A stretch of 5,796 bases of DNA from Nocardioides sp. (GTDB taxonomy: Bacteria > Actinomycetota > Actinomycetes > Propionibacteriales > Nocardioidaceae), in NCBI GenBank assembly GCA_031177735.1, contig JAPSKJ010000151.1, positions 1-5,796 on the forward strand, given 5' to 3'. Below are positions 1 to 5,736 of this stretch, piece after piece (the stretch's first letter is position 1; each line of letters opens with the position of its first letter). The position numbers were made by a program, and so were the translations under genes. The notes below the pieces were generated by a model. It worked only from the letters and a program-made list of their open reading frames with translations. It did not search any database and was not told where the DNA came from.

Positions 1-1112
1 GCCGAGAGTGCCGCGGCGGCCGAGGCGAGCTGCCCGCGCAGGTCGGCCCGCTCGGCGCGGAGCTGCTCGATGCGCTCGTCGGTGCCGTCGAGGTCGAGCA
101 GTCGCGTCGCGGCCTGCGCCGACCAGGCCAGCACCTCGTCGATCGTCTCGCCGTACTTGCGGGTGAGCGCGGTCAGCGCGGCGCGGCGCTCGGAGACCGA
201 GGCGAGCCGGAGTGGGTCGGTGTCGATCCGGGTGGCGTAGGACGCGACGTCGGCGGCCAGGTCGGAGAGCAGGTAGGTGAGCTCGGTCAGCCGGTCGGCG
301 AGCTCACCGGCCTCGGGATCGTGCTGCCGCACGCCGTCGAGTGCCCGCCGCGCCTCGGCTGCGGCGGAGAGGGCGTCCGGTGCGCCGACGGTCTCGCTGG
401 AGAGCGCCTCGCGGGCCTGTTCCGCCGCCGTGCGCAGGGTGTCGGCGAAGCCGAGACGTGCCTCTTCGGCGGCCAGGGCCGCATCCTCGCCCGGCTGGGG
501 GTCCACGGCCTCGATCTCGCCGAGGCCGAACCGGAGCAGGTCGGCCTCGCGGACGCGCTCGCGGGCGGTGGCGGTGACCTCGGCCAGCTCGGCCTCACAC
601 GTGGAGAGCCGGTCGTGGATCGCGGAGTACGCCGCCAGCAGCCGTGCCAGCGGCGCGCCACCGAACCGGTCGAGGGCCTCGCGCTGGGCGCGCGGCTGGA
701 GGAGCCGGTGCTGGTCGGACTGACCGTGCACGGCGACCAGCGGCTCCGCCAGGTCGGCGAGGGTGGCCACGGGCACCGATGCGCCCCCGGCGAAGGCTCG
801 GGAGCGCCCCTCGGCGGCGACGGTACGGGCGAGCACGACCCGGCCGTCCTCCACCTCACCTCCTGCCTCGTCGACGGCGGCGGCGAAGTCGGGCAGGGAA
901 CGCGTGTCGACCACGCCCTCGATGCGCGCCTGCTTGGCACCGGCCCGCACAGCCCCCGAGTCGGCCCGACCACCCAGCAGCAGGCCGAGGGCGGTCACGA
1001 TCATGGTCTTGCCCGCGCCGGTCTCACCGGTGATGACCGTCAGTCCTGGTCCGAGCTCGAGGGTGGAGGAGTCGATCACCCCGAGCGACGAGATGCGGAT
1101 CTCCTCAAGCAT
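1..1112 (-). CDS. recN: DNA repair ATPase RecN, N-terminal part (cut by the left window edge)
   Basis: RecN is an SMC-like cytoplasmic ATPase that acts early in recombinational repair of double-strand breaks. The frame runs open from ATG at 1112 to the left edge, giving 370 codons, roughly two thirds of a usual 550-590 residue RecN. It begins MLEEIRISSLGVIDSS, followed by a Walker A box GETGAGKT at residues 29-36 and the RecN-type segment VHGQSDQH at about 128-135. From about residue 150 to the edge it is rich in Ala, Glu, Arg and Leu, as expected for the coiled-coil arm. The ABC signature and Walker B, which lie near the C-terminus, are outside the window. The start overlaps the end of nadK by 8 bases, and an AGGAGG lies 10 bases upstream, so translation is probably coupled. 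No internal stop or frameshift was found. Identity is firm; the SOS-type regulation known for some recN genes cannot be seen here because the gene sits inside an operon. Confidence 0.95.
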   Translation of the reverse strand, partial: MLEEIRISSLGVIDSSTLELGPGLTVITGETGAGKTMIVTALGLLLGGRADSGAVRAGAKQARIEGVVDTRSLPDFAAAVDEAGGEVEDGRVVLARTVAAEGRSRAFAGGASVPVATLADLAEPLVAVHGQSDQHRLLQPRAQREALDRFGGAPLARLLAAYSAIHDRLSTCEAELAEVTATARERVREADLLRFGLGEIEAVDPQPGEDAALAAEEARLGFADTLRTAAEQAREALSSETVGAPDALSAAAEARRALDGVRQHDPEAGELADRLTELTYLLSDLAADVASYATRIDTDPLRLASVSERRAALTALTRKYGETIDEVLAWSAQAATRLLDLDGTDERIEQLRAERADLRGQLASAAAALS

Positions 1113-2064
1113 CCTCCAGGGCCCTCCTGCGTCGCTCAGCGGCGCCGCGCCAACCCTCCACGGGCAGGCCGAACTTGGCGACCAGCCGGTCGGTGAACGG
1201 CGCCTCGTGCAGCCGGACCAGCCGGACCGGCGCGGTGCCGCGAGTCACCTCGATGCGGGCGCCCGGCGGCAGGTCGACCGCGCGGCGGCCGTCGGCCCAC
1301 AGCACGCCAGCGCCGTCGGTCTTCGCGATGACCTCGACGGCGAGGCGCGAGGTGGGGGCGACGACCATCGGTCGGGCGAACAGCGCATGTGCGCTGATCG
1401 GCACGAGGAGCAGCGCCTCGACCGCGGGCCACACGATGGGCCCGCCTGCGCTGAAGTTGTAGGCAGTGGAGCCGGTGGGCGTCGCACACACCACCCCGTC
1501 GCAGCCCCAGCGCGACAGCGGCCGACCATCGATCTCCACCACGACCTCGAGCATCCGCTCGCGGGCGGCCTTCTCGACGCTGACCTCGTTGAGCGCGAAG
1601 GTGCGGAAGACCTCCTCGCCGTCGTGGAACGCGCGCACGTCGAGGGTCATCCGCTCCTCGGAGGTGTAGCGCCGGTGGACGATGGCGTCGATGGTGGACT
1701 CGACGTCGTCGGGCTCCGCCTCGGCCAAGAAGCCGACGTGCCCGAGGTTGACCCCCAGCAGCGGGATGCCGCTCGCGTAGGTGACCTCCGCGGCGCGCAG
1801 GATCGTGCCGTCGCCACCGATGACCAGCACCAGCTCGCACTCCTCACCCGCCCCGGTGCCTGGCACGACCTCGAGAGGAGGGTCGTACGCCGCGGGGTCG
1901 ATCCCGAGCTCGTCCGCCTCCCCCTCGGGCAGCCGCACGACGATGCCGTGGCCGGTGAGCGAGGCGCAGCAGGCCAGCGCGACCTCCCTGGCCTCCTCGC
2001 GACCGGTATGGGTCAGCACCAGGACGCGGCGGGGGGCGCCGGACGGCTGGTCGTGGGAGCTCAC
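1105..2064 (-). CDS. nadK: NAD kinase
   Basis: NAD kinase phosphorylates NAD at the adenosine 2'-hydroxyl to give NADP; the mycobacterial homologue (PpnK) can use ATP or inorganic polyphosphate. The 319-residue protein carries all family motifs: GGDGT at 83-87 (phosphate donor site, catalytic Asp), NLGHVGFL at 106-113, NE at 159-160, the long glycine-rich CDGVVCATPTGSTAYNFSAG block at 188-207, HALFARP at 226-232 and DGR at 258-260. The length is slightly above the usual 290-310 because of a basic C-terminal tail (AAERRRRALEDA). The start is GTG at 2064, which overlaps the tlyA stop as GTGA; an imperfect Shine-Dalgarno AAGGTGG lies 4 bases upstream within tlyA. The stop lies inside recN. It is therefore the middle gene of a tightly coupled tlyA-nadK-recN unit, the same order as Rv1694-Rv1696. 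Cytoplasmic; no signal peptide or membrane segment. Confidence 0.97.
   Translation of the reverse strand: MSSHDQPSGAPRRVLVLTHTGREEAREVALACCASLTGHGIVVRLPEGEADELGIDPAAYDPPLEVVPGTGAGEECELVLVIGGDGTILRAAEVTYASGIPLLGVNLGHVGFLAEAEPDDVESTIDAIVHRRYTSEERMTLDVRAFHDGEEVFRTFALNEVSVEKAARERMLEVVVEIDGRPLSRWGCDGVVCATPTGSTAYNFSAGGPIVWPAVEALLLVPISAHALFARPMVVAPTSRLAVEVIAKTDGAGVLWADGRRAVDLPPGARIEVTRGTAPVRLVRLHEAPFTDRLVAKFGLPVEGWRGAAERRRRALEDA
1123..1128 (-). promoter_or_regulatory. Ribosome binding site of recN inside nadK
   Basis: AGGAGG on the minus strand lies 10 bases before the recN ATG at 1112, within the last codons of nadK. A second GGAGG abuts the ATG directly and is too close to serve. The spacing is slightly long, and the 8-base overlap with the nadK stop suggests that termination-reinitiation also contributes. 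Confidence 0.5.
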
Positions 2065-2900
2065 GGGTCCACCTTCTCATCCGGGTCCGACAGCCCGACC
2101 TGGTCCCGCACGGCCTGCTCGATAGCGGCGGCGTCGATGCCTGCCTCACCACGACGCAGCCAGAGGAAGAACTCCACGTTGCCCGAGGGTCCGGGGAGCG
2201 GGCTGGTGGTCACCGCACGCGCTCCCCACCCGCGGCGGGCGGCGGAGCCGGCGACCGCGTTGACCGCCTCGGCACGCAGACCGGGGTCGCGGACGACTCC
2301 ACCCTTGCCCACCCGCTCCTTGCCGACCTCGAACTGCGGCTTGACCATGAGCGCCAGGTCACCGTCGGGCGCGGTGACGCCCAGCAGCGCGTCGAGCACC
2401 AGCTCGAGGGAGATGAACGACAGGTCACCGACCACGACGTCGACCGGCCCGCCGATCAAGTCCGCGGTGAGGTCGCGGACGTTGGTGCGGTCGTGCACCT
2501 CGACCCGGTCGTCCTGCTGCAGCCGCCACGCGAGCTGCCCGTACCCGACGTCGACCGCCACCACCTGGGCGGCGCCGTGGCGCAGGAGGACGTCGGTGAA
2601 GCCTCCGGTCGACGCACCTGCGTCGAGGCAGCGGCGACCCTCGACGGTGAGCCCGAGCGGAGCGAACGCCGCCAGCGCGCCGGCGAGCTTGTGGCCGCCG
2701 CGGGAGACGTAGTCGGGGCGGTCGGGATCCTCCTTCACCACGATGGCGGCGTCGGTGGTCACGCCGGTGGCGGGCTTGGTCGCCAAGACGCCCGCGACGG
2801 TGACGCGCTGGGCGGCAATGAGCTCGCTCGCGTGCTCGCGCGAGCGGGCGAGCTTGCGCCGGACGAGCTCGGCATCCAGGCGCAGACGGCGGGGCGGCAC
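2061..2900 (-). CDS. tlyA: TlyA family rRNA (cytidine-2'-O)-methyltransferase
   Basis: TlyA uses S-adenosylmethionine to 2'-O-methylate cytidines in 16S and 23S rRNA (C1409 and C1920 in E. coli numbering); loss in mycobacteria gives capreomycin/viomycin resistance. The 279-residue protein has an N-terminal S4 RNA-binding domain (about 6-60), a short linker, then SRGGHKL at 66-72 and a FtsJ/RrmJ-like methyltransferase domain. The SAM-binding loop is DAGASTGGFTD at 93-103, followed by DVGYGQLAW at 117-125, GDLSFISL at 158-165, KPQFEVGK at 187-194 and NVEFF at 241-245. K71, D159, K187 and E243 fit the K-D-K-E catalytic tetrad of the fold. The start is GTG at 2900, giving the typical beginning MPPRRLRLDAELVRRKLARS; it lies 6 bases after the stop of the small gene and has no clear Shine-Dalgarno. 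Older databases call the family haemolysin A; the methyltransferase assignment is better supported. Confidence 0.96.
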   Translation of the reverse strand: MPPRRLRLDAELVRRKLARSREHASELIAAQRVTVAGVLATKPATGVTTDAAIVVKEDPDRPDYVSRGGHKLAGALAAFAPLGLTVEGRRCLDAGASTGGFTDVLLRHGAAQVVAVDVGYGQLAWRLQQDDRVEVHDRTNVRDLTADLIGGPVDVVVGDLSFISLELVLDALLGVTAPDGDLALMVKPQFEVGKERVGKGGVVRDPGLRAEAVNAVAGSAARRGWGARAVTTSPLPGPSGNVEFFLWLRRGEAGIDAAAIEQAVRDQVGLSDPDEKVDP

Positions 2901-2902
2901 GG

Positions 2903-2918
2903 CCGGTCAGTCGACCGG
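2903..2918 (-). promoter_or_regulatory. Hairpin at the small-gene stop / tlyA start junction
   Basis: A perfect 6-bp inverted repeat, CCGGTC and GACCGG around the 4-base loop GACT, ends 2 bases before the tlyA GTG. It spans the TGA stop of the preceding small gene and occupies the place where a Shine-Dalgarno would be expected; none is seen. I infer that a ribosome finishing the small gene would open the stem and pass on to tlyA (translational coupling). A 6-bp GC-rich repeat can arise by chance in DNA of this composition, so the role is tentative. Confidence 0.3.
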
Positions 2919-3083
2919 AGCATCGAGCGCGCGGCGCAGCGTCTCGTGCGCCCGCTCGAAGACGGCGACATGGTCCTCCACCGGCCGTTCGGCGAGTCCG
3001 TCGACCTCGGCCAGCACCTCGTCGACCGCGGGGACGCCGGTGCGCACGGCCTCGGTGGGCACGCCGGTGAGCTGCTCGTCCAT
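2907..3083 (-). CDS. Small acidic conserved hypothetical protein (Rv1693-like)
   Basis: A 58-residue protein, MDEQLTGVPT to RRALDAPVD, with 14 acidic residues against 5 arginines and no lysine or cysteine. Residues 17-53 look mostly alpha-helical, with an amphipathic pattern around GVPAVDEVLAEVDGLAE and a second segment VEDHVAVFERAHETLRRAL; there is no signal peptide or membrane segment. Its function is unknown. Position and size match the small gene Rv1693 that sits between the phosphatase Rv1692 and tlyA in M. tuberculosis, which argues for a real gene despite its length. The ATG at 3083 is chosen because the frame upstream runs into promoter-like sequence and the HAD stop, and because a -10-like TAGGCT lies 7 bases before it. 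It ends 6 bases before tlyA and is probably cotranscribed with it. The frame can be extended upstream to 3716, but that part is antisense-type shadow of the HAD gene. Confidence 0.75.
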   Translation of the reverse strand: MDEQLTGVPTEAVRTGVPAVDEVLAEVDGLAERPVEDHVAVFERAHETLRRALDAPVD

Positions 3084-3090
3084 GCGGGCG

Positions 3091-3096
3091 AGCCTA
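3091..3096 (-). promoter_or_regulatory. Putative -10 element for a leaderless small gene-tlyA-nadK-recN transcript
   Basis: TAGGCT fits the actinobacterial -10 pattern TAnnnT and ends 7 bases before the ATG at 3083, the spacing at which transcription would begin at or next to the start codon. No Shine-Dalgarno stands in front of this ATG, which agrees with a leaderless mRNA. No convincing -35 hexamer is present 16-18 bases upstream, as is common for such promoters. It lies in the 37-bp gap after the HAD stop and would let the downstream genes be expressed apart from the phosphatase. Confidence 0.4.
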
Positions 3097-3121
3097 CCGC
3101 TCGAGGCGACCACGGGGATGG

Positions 3122-4126
3122 CTACGTGGCCGTCGGGGGCACCAGTCCGTCGGTGCGGGCCGGCGCGCCGCTGTGGTCGAGCCACAGCCAGGCTGCCGTG
3201 CTGGCCGCACGCCACCAGTCGCTGCTCGGGCCGGTCCCCTCGATCCCGAGCACGCCGTCGCGGCTCACCGATGCGATCCACCCTCCGCAGGTCACGACCT
3301 CGCCGTGCATCTCGGGCACGGGGTGCGGCTCGGCCAGGCCGCGCAGGTCGGCGGCGAGGTAGGTCGGCCGTCGCTCGGGTGCCGCGGAGACGATGTCGGC
3401 CAGGCCGCTGACACCGGTCAGGACCAGCAGGCTGGCGACACCGGCGCGGTGTGCGCCCTCGATGTCGGTGTCGAGCCGGTCGCCGACCATCAGCGGACGC
3501 TCCCCGCCGACGCGCCGGATCGTCTCGTCCAGCAACGGCCGCTCGGGCTTGCCCGCCACGACGGGCACCACCCCGCTGAACCGCGCGAGCGTCTCGACCA
3601 GGACGCCGTGACCCGGTGCCACGCCGTAGGGGGTCGGGATGCTGAGGTCGCTGTTGCTCGCCACCCACCACAGACCGTCCCGGACGCGCACCGCGGCTCG
3701 CATGATGTCGCGCCACAGCACGTCCGGGCCGTAGCCGGTGACGAGCGCCTCGGCCTCCTCATCGACGCCCACCGGCACCAGGCCCTCCCCCTCGACCGCC
3801 TCGCGCAAGCCCTCGGCGCCCAGCAGGACCACCCGTGCGCCCGCCGCCAGCCGGCTCCGCAGCACCCGCGCGGCGGCCTGCGCCGAGGTCACCACGTCCT
3901 CTCGGGTGGCCTCCACCCCGAGTCGGACCAGGTGCTCGGCGACCGTGGCGGGCGGTCGGGCGGCGTTGTTGGTGATGAACGCCAGTCGCATCCCGGCATC
4001 TCGAGCCGCAGCGAGCTCGCCGGGGGCATGCGGGACCGCCTCCCCGCCCACGTACACGACTCCGTCGAGATCGAGCATGGCCAGGTCGTAGGCCTCCCGC
4101 AGGGGCCGGTCGGCGGCGCACAGCAT
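3122..4126 (-). CDS. HAD-superfamily (HAD-IIA, NagD-like) phosphatase, probable glycerol-3-phosphate phosphatase relative
   Basis: This 334-residue protein has the four HAD phosphatase motifs: DLDGVVY at 19-25 (nucleophile D19, acid/base D21), ITNN at 51-54 (T52), GKPE at 192-195 (K193) and VGDRLDTDI at 214-222 (Mg-binding Asp residues). The roughly 110 residues between motifs II and III form the C2-type cap of the NagD/4-nitrophenylphosphatase branch, which sets substrate choice. A C-terminal part (about 270-334) extends past the HAD core and holds many tryptophans (W283, W304, W305, W313, W315); the mycobacterial homologue Rv1692 also has such an extension. Rv1692 was shown to be a D-glycerol-3-phosphate phosphatase in glycerophospholipid recycling, and the shared gene order favours the same job here, but the substrate is inferred. 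The ATG at 4126 puts motif I at the usual distance from the N-terminus; the frame is open much further upstream, antisense to the DUF1015 gene, without homology. It is the first gene of the minus-strand cluster left of the divergent promoter region. Confidence 0.92.
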   Translation of the reverse strand: MLCAADRPLREAYDLAMLDLDGVVYVGGEAVPHAPGELAAARDAGMRLAFITNNAARPPATVAEHLVRLGVEATREDVVTSAQAAARVLRSRLAAGARVVLLGAEGLREAVEGEGLVPVGVDEEAEALVTGYGPDVLWRDIMRAAVRVRDGLWWVASNSDLSIPTPYGVAPGHGVLVETLARFSGVVPVVAGKPERPLLDETIRRVGGERPLMVGDRLDTDIEGAHRAGVASLLVLTGVSGLADIVSAAPERRPTYLAADLRGLAEPHPVPEMHGEVVTCGGWIASVSRDGVLGIEGTGPSSDWWRAASTAAWLWLDHSGAPARTDGLVPPTAT

Positions 4127-4132
4127 GCGCCC

Positions 4133-4138
4133 ATCGTG
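4133..4138 (-). promoter_or_regulatory. Putative -10 element for the HAD phosphatase gene
   Basis: On the minus strand CACGAT stands 6 bases before the ATG at 4126, one mismatch from TAnnnT, and mirrors the TACGAT of the divergent gene at the same spacing. No Shine-Dalgarno precedes the ATG, so a leaderless transcript is suggested. The -35 region would fall near 4156-4161 and has no recognisable hexamer. Weak on its own; the symmetry with the other promoter is the main support. Confidence 0.3.
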
Positions 4139-4158
4139 GCAGCCCGCGGGGCAGCGAG

Positions 4159-4186
4159 CTGACGGTGGGGCGTGCGTGCCTACGAT
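4159..4186 (+). promoter_or_regulatory. Putative promoter of the DUF1015 gene (leaderless)
   Basis: A -35-like CTGACG (4159-4164) and a -10 TACGAT (4181-4186, matching TAnnnT) are separated by 16 bp. The -10 ends 6 bases before the ATG at 4193, so transcription would start at or beside the start codon. There is no good Shine-Dalgarno, in keeping with a leaderless mRNA. The -35 hexamer overlaps the region where the -35 of the divergent HAD gene would lie, so the two promoters may compete or share a regulator. Confidence 0.5.
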
Positions 4187-4192
4187 CGCAGG

Positions 4193-5311
4193 ATGGACGT
4201 GCACAGCGTGGTGACGCCGCCCTACGTGGCGGGCCCGCTCATGCTCGCGCCCTTCCGCGGGTTGTTCCTCTCCCCCACGCAGGTCGGCGACCCGGCCTCC
4301 GTGCGACTCTTCGGCAGGCCCTACCGGGCTGCGGCCGAACGGCTCGACACGTGGGCAGCCCGCGGCCGGATCCGCGCCGACGCCGCTCCGGCCGTCTACC
4401 TGCACGAGTACACGAGCACGGGAATCACGATCCGTGGCTTCGTCGGCCTGCTGGACGTCTCGCGCCGAGCGACGTCGATCCACGAAGCGGTCGTGCTCCC
4501 GCACGAGGGGGTCCACCCGGCTCAGGTCGCGGAGCTGACCGACCGCATGCACGAGATGGGACTCAACCCGGCTCCCATCCTGCTGGCCCACCGTGGCGGC
4601 GAGGCCACCCGCCGCGTCGTGCGTGGCATCCAGGAGCGGCCGCCTGACCGTCAGTACGACGACCGGTCGGGTCAACGCCATCGGATCTGGGCGGTCCGCG
4701 GTGAGGACGTGCTGACCGAGCTGGCGGCCGCCTGGGCGGGCAAGCAAGCCCTGCTGGCCGACGGGCACCACCGGTACGCCGCCTACCTCGAGCTGCAGCG
4801 GCGTCGCCCGGGTGGCCCCGCTTCGACCGGCCTGGCGATGCTGGTCGACCACGACGACACCCCGCTCCACCTCGGCGCCATCCACCGCGTGCTCAGCGGG
4901 CTCCCGCTCGCCGGGCTCGAGGCAGCGCTCGTCACCGCAGGACTCAGCTACCGCCGCGGCACTGCGGAGGAGGCCGTCGCCGACCTGTCTCCCCGCCATA
5001 TCGTCGCCGGAGACGGCCGACGCTGGCTGGTGATCGACCTTCCCAGCACCGAACACCCGGCGGTCGAGGTGCTCCACCGTGACATCCTCGACCGGCTCAC
5101 CACACCGCCGCACCACGTGATCCACGTCCACACGGCACCCGAGGCGTTGGGCAAGGCGGGTCCCCGCAGCACCGCGGTGCTCCTGCCCGCGCCCTCGCTC
5201 GACCAGGTGGAACGGGTGGTGCTTGCCGGCAGGCTGCTGCCGGAGAAAGCCACGTCGTTCCAGCCGAAGCCGAGCCCTGGGCCCCTCATCCGACGGCTGA
5301 GCGACGGATGA
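4193..5311 (+). CDS. DUF1015 family protein of unknown function
   Basis: A 372-residue cytoplasmic protein, recognised by the family signature ADGHHRYAAYLEL (189-201), the early APFRGL (19-24), the segment HEAVVLPHEGVHPAQVAELTDRM (97-119, family position of a conserved His plus acidic helix) and the C-terminal block EKATSFQPKPSPG (351-363) with its Lys-Thr/Ser-Phe-x-Pro-Lys-Pro pattern. No enzymatic activity of the family is known to me. The N-terminal region is divergent: the SPPYDVI-like stretch usual after the APFRG motif is replaced by LSPTQVGDPASVRL, and the protein is somewhat shorter than the roughly 400-residue members. The ATG at 4193 is preferred over an in-frame GTG at 4172 because the latter would place the -10 element inside the coding region. 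The gene is divergent from the HAD phosphatase and its last 26 bases overlap the end of the convergent ssb-like gene. The HADs and His residues conserved in the signature suggest a binding or catalytic site, but this is only inference. Confidence 0.88.
   Translation: MDVHSVVTPPYVAGPLMLAPFRGLFLSPTQVGDPASVRLFGRPYRAAAERLDTWAARGRIRADAAPAVYLHEYTSTGITIRGFVGLLDVSRRATSIHEAVVLPHEGVHPAQVAELTDRMHEMGLNPAPILLAHRGGEATRRVVRGIQERPPDRQYDDRSGQRHRIWAVRGEDVLTELAAAWAGKQALLADGHHRYAAYLELQRRRPGGPASTGLAMLVDHDDTPLHLGAIHRVLSGLPLAGLEAALVTAGLSYRRGTAEEAVADLSPRHIVAGDGRRWLVIDLPSTEHPAVEVLHRDILDRLTTPPHHVIHVHTAPEALGKAGPRSTAVLLPAPSLDQVERVVLAGRLLPEKATSFQPKPSPGPLIRRLSDG
5226..5243 (-). terminator. Hairpin downstream of the ssb-like gene, possible weak terminator
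   Basis: A perfect 7-bp stem (CCGGCAG and CTGCCGG) with a 4-base loop lies inside the 3' part of the DUF1015 coding sequence, about 43 bases past the ssb-like stop on the minus strand. It has no T-run on either side, so it is not a classical intrinsic terminator; it is the only strong stem near the convergent gene ends. It may equally be a chance result of the codons for Ala-Gly-Arg-Leu-Leu-Pro. Confidence 0.2.
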
Positions 5312-5735
5312 CCCGGGCAGTGGCGACCTCGACCTCCACACGCGACGCGACCGCTCCACCGTTGCTGCGGAAGAACCGGCGCCGCAGCGCCCCGGTGACC
5401 TCGACGACGTCGCCGGGACGCCAGGCGATGACACAGCGGCGAGTCCGCGACTGCCACACCGCGCACTCCACCGAGTCCACCCGCCGACGAGACGTCCGCT
5501 CGCCCCTGCCCGCTGCCGGCCGGTCGACGACGACGCGCAACGACACCATCCGATCCCCGCTCGGCAGGGTCCTCTCCTCCGGCGCCGCGGCGACGCGCCC
5601 GACCAGCCGCACCTCGTTGATCCCGGCCGTGACCGGGGCCGCCGGGCGCCGCCGCCGCGGAGCTGCGGCAGTGCCCGCGTCTTCCGCCGTTCCTGCGGGA
5701 CGCTCGGGCGTCGCCACAGTCGTCTCCGTGGTCAT
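5286..5735 (-). CDS. Single-stranded DNA-binding protein-like OB-fold protein (SSB paralogue)
   Basis: A 149-residue protein whose residues 38-145 follow the SSB OB-fold: INEVRLVGRVAAAPEERTLP (39-58) matches the usual start NxVxLxGxLxxDPExRxTxSG, then SGDRMVSLRVVVDRP (59-73), VDSVECAVWQ (86-95) with W94 in the DWHxxxxW region, PGDVVEVTGALRRRFF (107-122) like the GxxVxVxGxLxxR strand, and a last strand VEVEVATARVI (133-143). Such proteins bind single-stranded DNA in replication and repair. It differs from housekeeping SSB in two ways: an N-terminal extension of about 38 residues rich in Ala, Thr and Pro with an RRRR run, and an end at RRSAVG with no Gly/Pro-rich tail and no acidic DDxIPF tip that recruits partner proteins. 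The gene is also not next to rpsF/rpsR. The ATG at 5735 is fixed by a strong Shine-Dalgarno; an in-frame GTG at 5783 has none. Homology is fairly firm, the exact role is unknown. Confidence 0.8.
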   Translation of the reverse strand: MTTETTVATPERPAGTAEDAGTAAAPRRRRPAAPVTAGINEVRLVGRVAAAPEERTLPSGDRMVSLRVVVDRPAAGRGERTSRRRVDSVECAVWQSRTRRCVIAWRPGDVVEVTGALRRRFFRSNGGAVASRVEVEVATARVIRRSAVG

Positions 5736-5736
5736 C

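Noticed and set aside
763..2712. A 649-codon open plus-strand frame across recN, nadK and tlyA
   Set aside because: It is antisense to three genes with clear catalytic motifs; its translation is low-complexity Ser/Arg/Ala/Pro sequence typical of shadow frames.
2061..2900. Annotation of tlyA as a haemolysin or toxin
   Set aside because: The S4 domain, SAM-binding loop and K-D-K-E residues identify an rRNA 2'-O-methyltransferase; the haemolysin label is historical.
2907..3716. Extension of the small gene upstream to give a 269-residue protein
   Set aside because: The extra part lies in a second frame of the HAD gene, is Arg/Gly/Ala low-complexity, and crosses the promoter-like gap; the ATG at 3083 gives a size matching the mycobacterial counterpart.
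4172..4192. DUF1015 start at the upstream in-frame GTG (4172)
   Set aside because: This would put the -10 element TACGAT inside the coding region; the ATG at 4193 sits at the spacing expected for a leaderless start.
3122..5434. A 770-codon open minus-strand frame reading from inside the ssb-like gene through the antisense of DUF1015 into the HAD gene
   Set aside because: Only the part from 4126 downward has HAD motifs. The rest is antisense to a well-supported DUF1015 gene, has no recognisable domain, and long antisense frames are common in GC-rich DNA.
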